A stretch of 42,429 nt of DNA from Acidobacteriota bacterium (GCA_029263335.1 JAJCXS010000024.1:1-42429), one strand, 5' to 3'. Shown: positions 8,106-16,343, counted from the stretch's first letter. The notes: generated by a model not told the origin, from the sequence alone. Program-made: numbers and translations.

Positions 8106-8495
8106 TCAGGTAAGGCGATTCTCCCATAGCCCCCGAAGGCCGGCAAACGCGACCGCCTGGGCCACTACCGCCCCAACCACGGTTCCCACCGAGTCCGCTG
8201 CCCAGTCGGCCAGCGTGGCACTCCGACCGGGCACGAAGCTCTGATGGAACTCGTCCAGTCCCCCAGCCAGTGAAGCCAACCCGACCGCGAGGACAAGCAC
8301 CCCCAAGGGTAGAGGACGCCGACGATCGCCTCCCATTCCGTACCAGACCGTCACCCCCACGACGGAATACGCGCCGCCATGCAAGAGCCAGTCTGGATAG
8401 CCGACGGCAAAATCAGGCCAGGCTGGCTGGTGTGAGTACCCGAAGATCGTGCCGACAGCCGCGAGGGCAGGCAGCCAGCGCAGGAGCCCCTTCAT
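8106..8495 (-). CDS. VanZ-family membrane protein
   Basis: A 129-residue membrane protein with about four hydrophobic segments. It has the VanZ-family signature GLDEFHQSFVPGRSATLADWAADSVGTV split across helices 3 and 4 (residues about 82-109), including the conserved acidic-His and Arg/Asp positions. VanZ of Enterococcus gives low-level teicoplanin resistance; the biochemical role of most homologues is unknown and no resistance is implied here. The ATG overlaps the stop of the preceding 58-residue gene by four bases (ATGA), so it is translationally coupled to the small membrane protein and the DUF6677-like gene. Confidence 0.85.
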   Translation of the reverse strand: MKGLLRWLPALAAVGTIFGYSHQPAWPDFAVGYPDWLLHGGAYSVVGVTVWYGMGGDRRRPLPLGVLVLAVGLASLAGGLDEFHQSFVPGRSATLADWAADSVGTVVGAVVAQAVAFAGLRGLWENRLT

Positions 8496-8668
8496 GCGCT
8501 CGTCGGCAGCAGGTACAGAAGCCAGCCGAGAGCGACCGCAGTGAGAATCATGCCCCCCGCGATCCAGGCGGCGAGCACGAATACGTCATGGCGATCACGC
8601 CGGAGCATCGCCGCGAGGACGAGCCCGACCGCGGCAGAAAAAGCGCACAGCGACATGAAATGGATCAT
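8492..8668 (-). CDS. Small hypothetical membrane protein (58 aa)
   Basis: I do not recognise this protein. It starts MIHFMSLCAFSAAVG and ends GWLLYLLPTSA. Two hydrophobic helices, residues about 4-22 and 32-54, are separated by the charged turn RRDRHD, which predicts a two-helix hairpin in the inner membrane. It is bounded by 4-base ATGA overlaps on both sides: its start with the DUF6677-like stop and its stop with the vanZ start. A frame that is open throughout and locked between two real genes in this way is good evidence that it is translated. Function unknown; a partner of the flanking membrane proteins is an inference from coupling. Confidence 0.8.
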   Translation of the reverse strand: MIHFMSLCAFSAAVGLVLAAMLRRDRHDVFVLAAWIAGGMILTAVALGWLLYLLPTSA

Positions 8669-9201
8669 TCGTCGTCGCCTGCCGCCCCGCCATCGCGCGC
8701 GGCCCGCGCTCGCAGCACGGCGAAATCGAAGGCATCCAGGATCACGAGCAGGTTGAGCAGGCCGGCAACGAGCGTGAACGTGTTGCCGTACTCGTGATAC
8801 GGCGCACTCAGGTCGCCGTCGCCGAGGTCGAGCACATACGCAGCCGCGTACAGACCGCCCACGCCACTCGCCCCAAACGCCGCGAGGTAGCTCAGGGAGT
8901 CTCCCTCGACCGGCCTGTATACCTTGCCGTCGAGGGCCAGTCCGCCCACAAAGAGCGCGATGATCAGCGCACCGAACCCCAGCGCTCGCTGGCGACGGCC
9001 CACCATCAGGTGCCCCGCTCCCGGGATGATCCAGGCGAGTACGCAGGCAGGCAGCGTCCAGCGCAGCGCCTCCGCAGCGGCGACGTCGGGTGTGGTTGTT
9101 TCAATCGGCACCGCGCTCACGCCAAGCTCGCGATCGGAGATTTGCCCCTCCCCCTCGACGGCCGCATCCAGCGATTCGGGTGCGGGAACTACTTCCTGCA
9201 T
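8665..9201 (-). CDS. DUF6677-like integral membrane protein
   Basis: A 178-residue protein with a soluble, acidic N-terminus of about 50 residues and then four hydrophobic segments. The pattern AWIIPGAGHLMVGRRQRAL, the central SYLAAFGASGVGGLY and the closing EYGNTFTLVAGLLNLLVILD match my memory of the DUF6677 family, whose role is unknown. The open frame extends upstream over the TPR gene, but that part is an antisense-like shadow. I chose the ATG at 9201 (GAG about 10 bases before); a GTG at 9228 would add nine residues. Its stop overlaps the next small gene by ATGA. The domain name is from memory and should be checked. Confidence 0.72.
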   Translation of the reverse strand: MQEVVPAPESLDAAVEGEGQISDRELGVSAVPIETTTPDVAAAEALRWTLPACVLAWIIPGAGHLMVGRRQRALGFGALIIALFVGGLALDGKVYRPVEGDSLSYLAAFGASGVGGLYAAAYVLDLGDGDLSAPYHEYGNTFTLVAGLLNLLVILDAFDFAVLRARAARDGGAAGDDE

Positions 9202-9233
9202 GCCGTTCTCGGGGCGCCCTTCCGTCACGGTAC

Positions 9234-10577
9234 TCAGCTGCCGTACTGACGGACAATCGCGGCTAGCCGCTCTACCGCCCGCATAGCCTCGGCGCCGGAA
9301 ACCGGCTCCAGCAGGTCGAACGCCCCGTTGCGTTCGGTCTCGAGGATCTGTAGTCCCACGATCGCCTGTACCTGGCGGTACAGCACGTGCTCGGGCGGCG
9401 GATCGGAGAGAGTAGGCCGCGGCGCGCCCTCTGCGGCTCCAACCAACTCCAAAACCCGGTAGGCCGCCTCCACGAGCATGCTGCGCAAAACCTCCATCCG
9501 CGGATAGAACTCGTTGTTCTGGTAGACGTCCAAGACGCCCCACTGCACGGTGCGGAGAATGAACCGCGTCGTCCACCGGTCGCCGGCATCTGCCACGATC
9601 ACACCCGGCCGGTCGGCCGTGTACCGCTCCAGACGCTGCAGACTGATGGCAAGAACCGCGGCCAGTTCTTCACGCGTGAGCGTGGCCTTGTCGGCGAGTT
9701 CGCGGTACTCGCTGGGCAGCGCCGCCTCTTCATAGGCGTCGCGCGCGCGGCGCGCGTTCGCCGCCGCCTCCGCGTCGTCTGGAACGGCGTCGGAGAGTCG
9801 TTGGTAGGCGTCGGCTGCTTCGGCATACCGCCCTTCGCGCATCAGGAGCGCACCGAGTTTCTGTAACACCGCCGGATGGTTCCCCAACGCGCGGCGCGCC
9901 CCTCCGAGAGCCTCGATCGCCGCTGTCACGTCGCCGCTGGCATCGTAAAGCTCGGCAATCCGAATGTATGGGCCTGCCAGGAAGGGGGCCTGGACGATCA
10001 CCTCGCGGTAGGCGGACTCGGCCGCCGCGACATCACCGCCCTGCGCGGCCATCTCGGCACGCCGCAAACTCGGCGACACCGACTCGAGCGCCATCCGATT
10101 CAGCTCGACCGCGGCGCGCGTCAACCCCGCGTCCGACCGCAGAGCGGCCTCGAACCACTCTGTTGCGAGCGCGGGCCGACTCTGAAGCGCCGCGGCAAGG
10201 CCCATGCCGTATTGCGCCGTGGCTAGATCAGCAGACGCGGCCAACGCCGCACCAAACGCGTTCTGCGCCGCCAGGATACTGCCGCCGCGAAGTTCTCTGA
10301 ATCCCTCATAGGTTTGTCCGAGAGCGGTCGCACGATCGGCGGGAGAAAGCGACGTCGCACTGGGCACCACGCCACCGATACGAAGCGCAGCCCAGGCGGC
10401 CGCGAGTTCCGCGGTCGCCTCTACGGGCGTCGCCGGCACGCGTTCAGCCGCCAGCCCCGCTGCCGGTCGGGTCGTCGGTGCGGTCGCCGTGCTGGCACAG
10501 CCTGCCAGCGCGCCGCTCACGGCGACAAGTACCAGGGTCGCCAGTCGTTGCCTGTTGGATTGCGTCATGGGGGGCAT
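9234..10577 (-). CDS. TPR-repeat lipoprotein
   Basis: A 447-residue exported lipoprotein. A basic start and the hydrophobic stretch LATLVLVAVSGALAGC form a lipoprotein signal with Cys27 as the lipidation site. A low-complexity Ala/Thr/Pro linker follows. Alanine-rich helical repeats run through the middle, including a clear TPR pair near residues 215-280 (AAIEALGGARRALGNHPAVL; GRYAEAADAYQRLSDAVP). The C-terminal 150 residues are a separate helical domain I cannot name. It follows miaA by 27 bases and precedes the DUF6677-like gene. I chose the ATG at 10577 (GGA seven bases before); the ATG at 10568 is the alternative. Function unknown; a periplasmic scaffold linked to the TonB-ExbBD genes upstream is an inference. 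Confidence 0.82.
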   Translation of the reverse strand: MPPMTQSNRQRLATLVLVAVSGALAGCASTATAPTTRPAAGLAAERVPATPVEATAELAAAWAALRIGGVVPSATSLSPADRATALGQTYEGFRELRGGSILAAQNAFGAALAASADLATAQYGMGLAAALQSRPALATEWFEAALRSDAGLTRAAVELNRMALESVSPSLRRAEMAAQGGDVAAAESAYREVIVQAPFLAGPYIRIAELYDASGDVTAAIEALGGARRALGNHPAVLQKLGALLMREGRYAEAADAYQRLSDAVPDDAEAAANARRARDAYEEAALPSEYRELADKATLTREELAAVLAISLQRLERYTADRPGVIVADAGDRWTTRFILRTVQWGVLDVYQNNEFYPRMEVLRSMLVEAAYRVLELVGAAEGAPRPTLSDPPPEHVLYRQVQAIVGLQILETERNGAFDLLEPVSGAEAMRAVERLAAIVRQYGS

Positions 10578-10604
10578 TGTCGCGTCCAACGGCCTCGCCG
10601 GCAA

Positions 10605-11546
10605 CTAGAGGAGCGCCTCGGCCTCGCCGACCACGCGGTCGTCCGCAGGGCCATCGCCTCTCTGCAGGTCGATCCAGCTCACCGGCCAGCGGCGAAAGTA
10701 TGTGATCTGACGCTTCGCGTAGCGGCGCGTGTCGCGTGCGATTCCCGGCCTCACGGCATCGAGCGTGGCCTCCCCGGCGGCCACGGCGCATAGGTCCCGG
10801 TAGCCGATGGCCTGCATCGCATGTTCGCTCCGCGACACTCCGCGCTGGCGCAGCCCCTGGACCTCCTCCAGCCAACCCGACCGCAGCATCTGATCTACTC
10901 GTGCATCAATTCGACGGTACAGCTCTTCGCGCGGCCAACGGAGTCCGATAAATACCCCATCGAACGGCTCGGCCGCCGCCCCGTCGCTGTTGAGGTCAGC
11001 GATGCGTCGCCCGCTGCGCAGAACGATCTCGAGAGCCCGCAACGTGCGTTGACGGTCCTGCCGGTCGATGGCGGTCGCCCGCTCGGCATCCAGCCGCGCC
11101 AACCAACCGTGCATCACGGCAACGCCACGTCTGGCGGCTACCGCCTCGAGAGCCTCGCGCCACGCCTCGTCGCTGGCAGGGAGCGCATCGAGCCGTCCGA
11201 GGGTGGCATCCACGTAGAAGCCACTGCCACCAACCAGCAGCGGCATGTGGCCGCGATTCAGAACATCATCGATTGCCCTTCGTGCGGCCACAGCGAAGGT
11301 CCCCGCCGTGCTGCGCATGTCCGGCCCATACAGGTCGATGCAGTGATACCGATACCGCGCTCGCGCCGCCACGGTCGGCTTGGCGGTTCCGACATCCAGG
11401 CCTTGATACACCTGCAGCGCGTCGGCCGAGATAATCTCCCCGTCGCAACGCTCCACCAGCCGCTCCGCGAGTGCAGACTTGCCGCTCGCGGTCGGCCCCA
11501 CGATCACGGCGATCCGGCGACCACGGCCGCTGGACGAGCGCGTCAC
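10605..11546 (-). CDS. miaA: tRNA dimethylallyltransferase MiaA
   Basis: Transfers a dimethylallyl group to the N6 of A37 in tRNAs reading U-starting codons, the first step to ms2i6A. The 313-residue protein has the P-loop VGPTASGKSALAERL near residues 16-30, the DALQVYQGLDVGTAKP segment and LLVGGSGFYVDATL, followed by the tRNA-binding region with RRYAKRQITYFRRW. All are family hallmarks and the length is normal. The GTG start overlaps the exbD stop as GTGA, so miaA is translated as part of the tonB-exbB-exbD unit. Confidence 0.96.
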   Translation of the reverse strand: MTRSSSGRGRRIAVIVGPTASGKSALAERLVERCDGEIISADALQVYQGLDVGTAKPTVAARARYRYHCIDLYGPDMRSTAGTFAVAARRAIDDVLNRGHMPLLVGGSGFYVDATLGRLDALPASDEAWREALEAVAARRGVAVMHGWLARLDAERATAIDRQDRQRTLRALEIVLRSGRRIADLNSDGAAAEPFDGVFIGLRWPREELYRRIDARVDQMLRSGWLEEVQGLRQRGVSRSEHAMQAIGYRDLCAVAAGEATLDAVRPGIARDTRRYAKRQITYFRRWPVSWIDLQRGDGPADDRVVGEAEALL

Positions 11547-11947
11547 TGGCGCGTCGGCACCATCGGCAGGGAGAAGCCTTCGGCGCCGCCTTTGCGCAGT
11601 GCATCCATCACCTGCACGGCGAGCCCATAGTCAGCCGTCGTGTCGGCCCTGATCGTGATCCGCTGGCGATCCTCCTCGCTCAGGTCGCGGACCCGCGCCT
11701 CGAGCTGATCCGCTGTCACGATCTCGCCCTGCATTCGGATCTCGCCCCCTGCCCCGATTTCGACGATGATGCGACTGCTTTCCACCGCCTCGGCCGTAGA
11801 CGACTCGGGTAGCTCGAGTTCCATCCCCGACTGATCGAGAAAGGTCGTCGTCACCGCGAAGAAGATCAGCAGCAAGAACACGATGTCGATCAACGGGGAC
11901 ATGTCGACGCGCGCGCGGCGGTCGCGATGGCGCGCCTCGGAAAACAT
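11543..11947 (-). CDS. exbD: ExbD/TolR-family biopolymer transport protein
   Basis: A 134-residue inner-membrane protein of the proton-driven TonB or Tol motor. One transmembrane helix contains the key aspartate: DMSPLIDIVFLLLIFFAV, residues about 15-32, with the Asp in PLIDIVF essential in ExbD and TolR. The rest is a periplasmic domain ending in the typical AVQVMDALRKGGAEGFSL segment. The start follows exbB directly with no gap, and the stop overlaps miaA. Pairing with exbB and a tonB-like gene favours a TonB system over Tol-Pal, but no receptor or pal gene is in the window to decide. Confidence 0.93.
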   Translation of the reverse strand: MFSEARHRDRRARVDMSPLIDIVFLLLIFFAVTTTFLDQSGMELELPESSTAEAVESSRIIVEIGAGGEIRMQGEIVTADQLEARVRDLSEEDRQRITIRADTTADYGLAVQVMDALRKGGAEGFSLPMVPTRQ

Positions 11948-12580
11948 CTACTCGGCCCCACTGTCATCGCCGGCAGCCCGGCGTACAACGATCAGCTTGA
12001 TCATTTCCAGGACGAGTCGTTCGATCTCCAACACGATCGCCTCGGCCTTGCCCACGTAGTAGTTGTAGGCGGCCAGAGCCGGGATAGCGATGGTCAGCCC
12101 GGTGGCGGTCGTTATCATCGCCTGAGAGATACCTCCGGCCAACGCATCGGCCTGCCCGACACCCTGCATCGAAACCACCGAGAAGACCTGGATCATGCCC
12201 AGGACCGTACCGAGAAGCCCGAGGAGTGGTGAAACGCTGGCGATGGTGCCGAGGGCACCCAGATTGCGCTCCAACCCCGGGATCTCTTGCCGCCCTGCGT
12301 CGCGCACGATCTCTCTGATGTATTCCCGTGACTCCCGACGCGCCTGCAGTGCTGGCAGCAGCGTGTTGTTGAGTGCGCCCGGACGGCGCCCGGCAAACTC
12401 CTCGGCACGATCGAACTCGCCCGCATCGATGAGGCGATACAGATGCTCCACCTCGTCGGGCGGCAGGATCTTCTGCTCGCGCAGGTTCCACGAGCGTTCC
12501 ACGATGATCGCCAGCGCCACGATTGACGCGATCGAGAGCGGGATCATCACTGGCCCGCCGTTGCTAAAGACCTCGATCAT
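11948..12580 (-). CDS. exbB: MotA/TolQ/ExbB proton-channel protein
   Basis: A 210-residue inner-membrane protein forming the proton-conducting pentamer of the TonB or Tol motor. Three membrane helices are seen: residues about 11-29, then the pair around PLLGLLGTVLGMIQVF and ISQAMITTATGLTIAIPALA, which are the family signature regions with the conserved Thr of helix 3. A cytoplasmic loop separates helix 1 from helix 2. The start follows GGAG. It sits 56 bases after tonB and immediately before exbD, the standard order for a self-contained energy-transduction unit. Confidence 0.94.
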   Translation of the reverse strand: MIEVFSNGGPVMIPLSIASIVALAIIVERSWNLREQKILPPDEVEHLYRLIDAGEFDRAEEFAGRRPGALNNTLLPALQARRESREYIREIVRDAGRQEIPGLERNLGALGTIASVSPLLGLLGTVLGMIQVFSVVSMQGVGQADALAGGISQAMITTATGLTIAIPALAAYNYYVGKAEAIVLEIERLVLEMIKLIVVRRAAGDDSGAE

Positions 12581-12636
12581 GTTGAGGGATTCTCCGAATC
12601 AAAGGGTAAAGATCAGCGCGCCCGAGATCCCGACGA

Positions 12637-13644
12637 CTAGCGGTCTGCCGGAAACACGACCTCCTGCGGATCCAGGTTATAGATAAAGCCGAGTCTCCCG
12701 GTAATCGCATCGTGCGGAAAGAACTCCGGAATCGGCGGCAGGTCGTTGGAGAGTTCGAGCGAGAACACGGCGGCCGAGTCGTAGGCCGGTTGCCCTGAAC
12801 TCCAGGTTTGCTCGGCGACGATCACCGCCACCTCGTCTCCGGCCGCATTGCGAGTACGGCGGATGGAGAGCGATACGAAGGTCGCCCCCCCTACGCCAGT
12901 CTGAATGAGCGGCGGCATGTTCGCGCGCCAGTTCATCTCCACTCTTCGCAGCACTTCCTTCAGATATCCTCCGAGGTCGTACCCCTTCGTATCGAACTGC
13001 GCCATTGCCCGGTCACCACTCGCCCCGCTTTGACGATTGTCGAAGACCTGCGGGTCGACGAACGATTCCGGGCGTGCCAGCGACCGCCTCAGGTTGCGGG
13101 GTCGCGGCGGCAGCGAGGTGGCGCGTGGGGGCACGGGCTCGGTGGCGGGTGTGGTGGCGTCCTCACTGACCGCGAGCGCTTCCGCAACATCCGCAGTCTC
13201 GGCCGGTTCAGGACTTTCCTCATCCGGCTCCCTGACCTCATCCTCGGGCTGGTCCGGCTGCTCCGGGACGGGCTCCGATGCCTCGGAGGCATCGCTCGCC
13301 TCCGCCGGCGCCGGCGCCGGCCGCATCACCTGCTGCGCTGTATTGCCTTCCGAGAAGGGAGTTTCATCTTCGGTCGGCTCGGCACTGTCCGCTGCGAGCC
13401 GATCGACGTCAGAGAGCACGTTGGTGTCGGGCGGCTCCGGTGGCGGCTCGGTCTGCGGTGTATCGACGAAGCTGAACTGAATCGGCGCACTCTCGGGCGC
13501 CGCCATCAGTTCCGCCGGGCGCAGCAGCCCCGGCCACAGGGTAACGATCGCGCCGAAGAGTGCGTGCAGGGCAATCGCCACCACGGTCGCTCGGCCGAGC
13601 GTGAATCGCGGTTTACGCTCACGGCGCTGCATGATGCTGTTCAT
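12637..13644 (-). CDS. TonB-family energy-transducing protein
   Basis: A 335-residue protein with one N-terminal membrane anchor (residues about 20-40, ATVVAIALHALFGAIVTLWP). A long region rich in Pro, Glu, Asp and Ala (about 65-190) would span the periplasm, and a TonB/TolA-like C-terminal domain starts near YLKEVLRRVEMNWRANMPPL. The last 40 residues continue past the usual domain end. It is first in a unit with exbB and exbD. TonB and TolA are hard to separate by eye; the architecture and partners fit a dedicated TonB. ATG at 13644 or 13632 are both possible starts. Confidence 0.82.
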   Translation of the reverse strand: MNSIMQRRERKPRFTLGRATVVAIALHALFGAIVTLWPGLLRPAELMAAPESAPIQFSFVDTPQTEPPPEPPDTNVLSDVDRLAADSAEPTEDETPFSEGNTAQQVMRPAPAPAEASDASEASEPVPEQPDQPEDEVREPDEESPEPAETADVAEALAVSEDATTPATEPVPPRATSLPPRPRNLRRSLARPESFVDPQVFDNRQSGASGDRAMAQFDTKGYDLGGYLKEVLRRVEMNWRANMPPLIQTGVGGATFVSLSIRRTRNAAGDEVAVIVAEQTWSSGQPAYDSAAVFSLELSNDLPPIPEFFPHDAITGRLGFIYNLDPQEVVFPADR

Positions 13645-13761
13645 CGGATTCGGCGCGGACTCCGGCTGGCGGCCCTAGGTCGTGCTGGCTCTCGTTCGGG
13701 GCGGCTCGAGCGGTATGCGATAGGAACCCGGCGGAGCTTCCGGGATCGGCAGGAGGCACTA

Positions 13762-13778
13762 AGTCGAGACTACCACGG
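13762..13778 (-). promoter_or_regulatory. Promoter-like motif upstream of tonB-exbBD
   Basis: The 199-base gap between lplA and tonB carries no gene. On the minus strand it contains TAGTCT (13772-13767) within the 17-mer CCGTGGTAGTCTCGACT, with GTGATT about 18 bases upstream as a weak -35. Nearly the same 17-mer lies upstream of gcdH (17565-17581), differing at two positions, and TAGTCT is also the -10 of the better pyr promoter. A promoter for the tonB operon, with a leader of about 120 bases, is plausible. Confidence 0.35.
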
Positions 13779-13843
13779 CACTGGCGGCCTAATCACGGTG
13801 GAATCGGCCGCTCGGACGCGACGCCCTACACACCTGCCCGCCG

Positions 13844-14656
13844 CTAGCGTCGGTGAGTGAACTCGGGATCGGCATAGCGCACCGCGCGACGACGGGCCTC
13901 GCGAAGTTCCCGCCCGCTCAACGCACCGTCGACCAACGGCACCGCGAGCCTGGCCGCCAGCCCTGCCGCGAGGACACCGGTTAGCTGGCGCAGACTCGGC
14001 CGGGGTCGCATGAGCTGGTACAAACCGATCGAGCTCTCGGCCGCCGCGGGACCGCTGCTGCCGAGAACCTGCCAGGCGAGAGGGTCCGGACGCTCCAGCA
14101 GAATGGATCCATGTTGCAGAGCTCGCCCTGCGGCGCGCCGCTGCGCACTGCCCACCAGCTTGCCGCCGCCTGCGACCAGTTCATTCAGCGCTCGCGAAGC
14201 GAAGCAGGCGCCCGGCTCGGCGCGTTCGCGTCGGCCGCGATTGCGCACCACCTGCGCGCTTATGCCGAGCGCCGCAAATCCGGCCACCATCCCCTCGGCG
14301 ATGGCCGCGTAGGTCGCCTGTATCCCGCCGGCGAGCGGACCTTCCTCCGTGTCGCCGACAACCGAGTAGGTCAGTTCGCCCGCGTGCAGGACCGCCCGTC
14401 CGCCGGTACGTCGACGCACGATCGACATCCCGTATCTGCGCGCCACCTTCGGTACGTAGCCCGTTCGCCATGACTGCGCATACCCGAGTGAGACCGTCGG
14501 CCGCAGCCAGCGATAAAAGCGCACCGTGTAGTCGCGCGGTCGACAAGCGGCCTCGAGCAAGGCGTCATCGATCGCCATGTTCGCCGCGGGCGATAGCGCT
14601 TCGTGCCGCAGCACGCGCAAACGCCGCTGCGAACCCGTGCCCCGAATTGCCGCCAT
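13844..14656 (-). CDS. Lipoate-protein ligase / octanoyltransferase (LplA/LipM-like)
   Basis: A 270-residue member of the biotin/lipoate ligase fold, attaching lipoate or octanoate to carrier-protein lysines. The signature RRRTGGRAVLHAGELTYSVV and GGKLVGSAQRRAAGRALQHGSIL are present, with the catalytic Lys in GGKLVGSAQ. A cysteine in GACFASRALNELV lies where LipM-type octanoyltransferases carry their acyl-accepting Cys, and there is no LplA C-terminal domain; both favour LipM over true LplA. It starts five bases after ald, which overlaps the bactofilin gene, so these three form one operon. Confident on family, moderate on which reaction. Confidence 0.85.
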   Translation of the reverse strand: MAAIRGTGSQRRLRVLRHEALSPAANMAIDDALLEAACRPRDYTVRFYRWLRPTVSLGYAQSWRTGYVPKVARRYGMSIVRRRTGGRAVLHAGELTYSVVGDTEEGPLAGGIQATYAAIAEGMVAGFAALGISAQVVRNRGRRERAEPGACFASRALNELVAGGGKLVGSAQRRAAGRALQHGSILLERPDPLAWQVLGSSGPAAAESSIGLYQLMRPRPSLRQLTGVLAAGLAARLAVPLVDGALSGRELREARRRAVRYADPEFTHRR

Positions 14657-14661
14657 CAGCC

Positions 14662-15774
14662 CTACAGGAGTTCGTGCAGCGGCGTGTAGTCGTGGCCTAG
14701 TGCCTTGGCTACTGGTTCACATGTCACCTTGCCGCGATAGGTATTAACGCCGGCAGCCAGGCTCGGATCCTCGCTCAATGCCATTTCCGCGCCCTTCGAG
14801 GCGATTCTCTCCAGGTAGGGCGTGGTCACGTTGGTCAGCGCAAAGGTCGATGTGCGCGGCACGGCTCCGGGCATGTTGGTCACGCCGTAGTGCACGACGC
14901 CATCGACGACGTAGGTCGGCTCGCCGTGCGTGGTGGCGCGGGTGGTCTCGATGCAGCCACCTTGATCTACCGCCACATCCACAATGACCGAGCCTTCTTT
15001 CATCGCCGCAACGTGAGCGGCCGACACCACTCGAGGCGCCGCGGCCCCGGCAACCAGTACCGCGCCGATGAGGAGGTCCGCACGAGCACTCCATGCGTCG
15101 ATCGTACTGGCATGCGACATGATCGTATTGACGCGACCATCGAACTGATCATCAATGGCCTGTAGCACCCTCGGATTGCGGTCCAGAATGGTCACGTGGG
15201 CGCCGAGTCCGTAGGCCATCCGCGCCGCGTTGCGTCCAACGATACCTCCGCCGATGATCACGACATCGGCAGGATTCACGCCGGGCACACCGCCCAGCAA
15301 GACGCCTCGGCCACCGTTGGCCCGTTCCAGGAAGTGGGCGCCAACTTGCACCGCCATGCGGCCGGCGATCTCGCTCATTGGCACCAGCAGCGGCAGCACG
15401 CCGTCGGCCCCGCCGATGGTCTCGTAGGCAATGCCCGTCACCTCGGCATCGAGCAACGCCTGCGTCAGCCCCGGTAGCGGCGCCAGGTGCAGATACGTGT
15501 ACAACAAGAGGCCGGGCCGGAAGTGTTCGTACTCGGCCTCGATCGGTTCCTTCACCTTGACGATCAGCTCGGCCTGTTTCCACACCTCGGCCGCATCGTC
15601 GACGAGCTGAGCACCCGCCGCAACATAGTCCGCATCGGGCAAGCTGGACCCTAATCCGGCGCCGCGCTGCACCAAGACGGTGTGCCCCGCGTCGACGAGC
15701 TGTTTGCTACCCGATGGCACCAGCCCCACGCGGTTTTCCTGCGCCTTGACCTCAGTAACGACCCCTACGATCAC
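14662..15774 (-). CDS. ald: Alanine dehydrogenase
   Basis: Reversible NAD-dependent deamination of L-alanine to pyruvate and ammonia. At 370 residues it matches the family length. The N-terminal substrate domain starts MIVGVVTEVKAQENRVGLVP and includes VKVKEPIEAEY. The Rossmann segment VIIGGGIVGRNAARMAYGLG lies near residue 172, followed by the late-domain stretch VIVDVAVDQGGC. These separate Ald from pyridine-nucleotide transhydrogenase alpha, which is longer. The GTG start overlaps the bactofilin stop by GTGA. Confidence 0.96.
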   Translation of the reverse strand: MIVGVVTEVKAQENRVGLVPSGSKQLVDAGHTVLVQRGAGLGSSLPDADYVAAGAQLVDDAAEVWKQAELIVKVKEPIEAEYEHFRPGLLLYTYLHLAPLPGLTQALLDAEVTGIAYETIGGADGVLPLLVPMSEIAGRMAVQVGAHFLERANGGRGVLLGGVPGVNPADVVIIGGGIVGRNAARMAYGLGAHVTILDRNPRVLQAIDDQFDGRVNTIMSHASTIDAWSARADLLIGAVLVAGAAAPRVVSAAHVAAMKEGSVIVDVAVDQGGCIETTRATTHGEPTYVVDGVVHYGVTNMPGAVPRTSTFALTNVTTPYLERIASKGAEMALSEDPSLAAGVNTYRGKVTCEPVAKALGHDYTPLHELL

Positions 15775-16127
15775 TGCTTCGCCTCTCCGGATTCGCGCGC
15801 GGTGCGCATTTCAACGTTGCCTTCAAAAATCGCACCTTCGCCAAACGACACACTGGGGGCGCGGATATCTCCCGTAACCTGCCCCGAAACTCCCACTTCC
15901 ACTCGTTCGCTGCCCGTGGCGTTTCCCACCAGCACACCGTCGATGACTACCCGCGCGCCGTACAGATCGGCCTTGGCGCTGCCGCGCTCGCCGATCACCA
16001 CATCGCCATCGAGCCGAACCCGTCCGGTGATTGATCCGTGGCACTCGATCCCACCGCTGCCCTCGATTTGACCATCCAGCACACATCCGGGGCCCAGATA
16101 TGAGCGCGAAGCCGGTCCGTCGGTCAT
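15771..16127 (-). CDS. Bactofilin-family polymer-forming protein
   Basis: A 118-residue cytoskeletal protein that polymerises without nucleotide. Glycine/valine-rich beta-helix turns fill the centre (GCVLDGQIEGSGGIECHGSI; VVIDGVLVGNATGSERVEVG), with short non-conserved tails at both ends, as in bactofilins. They act in cell shape, stalk or chromosome positioning; the role here is unknown. The ATG at 16127 follows AGAGG; a GTG at 16133 is an alternative. It begins 64 bases after tRNA-Gly and is coupled to ald by GTGA. Pairing with a metabolic enzyme is probably a matter of transcription only. Confidence 0.88.
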   Translation of the reverse strand: MTDGPASRSYLGPGCVLDGQIEGSGGIECHGSITGRVRLDGDVVIGERGSAKADLYGARVVIDGVLVGNATGSERVEVGVSGQVTGDIRAPSVSFGEGAIFEGNVEMRTARESGEAKQ

Positions 16128-16191
16128 GAGCACCTCTCGGGAAACGTCATTGGCAGAGTCGGCAACTCCAGACGCGGTATACCGACAAGAG

Positions 16192-16264
16192 AGCGGGTAA
16201 CGGGATTCGAACCCGTGGCCTCAAGCTTGGGAAGCTTGCGCTCTACCAACTGAGCTATACCCGC
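16192..16264 (-). tRNA. tRNA-Gly, anticodon CCC
   Basis: On the minus strand GCGGGTA (16264-16258) pairs fully with TACCCGC (16199-16193), and the discriminator base is T, as expected for tRNA-Gly. The D-arm TAGCTCAGTTGGTAGAGC and T-loop GGTTCGAATCC are standard. The anticodon stem CAAGC/GCTTG encloses TTCCCAA, so the anticodon is CCC and reads GGG. CCA is not encoded. It lies between gcdH and the bactofilin gene. Confidence 0.95.
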
Positions 16265-16295
16265 CGACCACCACGCCACAGCGTAGTGAAGCGCT

Positions 16296-16325
16296 GATTT
16301 AGCCACGCGCGACCTGGGTGGTCAA
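16296..16325 (-). promoter_or_regulatory. Probable promoter of tRNA-Gly
   Basis: Minus-strand TTGACC (16325-16320) is followed after 18 bases by TAAATC (16301-16296). This puts the transcription start about 25 bases before the tRNA 5' end. The -35 matches the sigma-70 consensus at five of six bases; the -10 is weaker. It lies in the short gap after the gcdH stop, where a separate tRNA promoter would be expected. Confidence 0.45.
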
Positions 16326-16343
16326 CGCGGGCAAGAGAGCCGG

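Noticed and set aside
13090..13460. Repetitive GC-rich stretch in tonB (for example the ggcgccggcgccgg run near 13308) as a possible DNA repeat or CRISPR-like array.
   Set aside because: It is the Pro/Ala/Glu-rich periplasmic spacer of TonB; repeat units are irregular and have no spacer structure.
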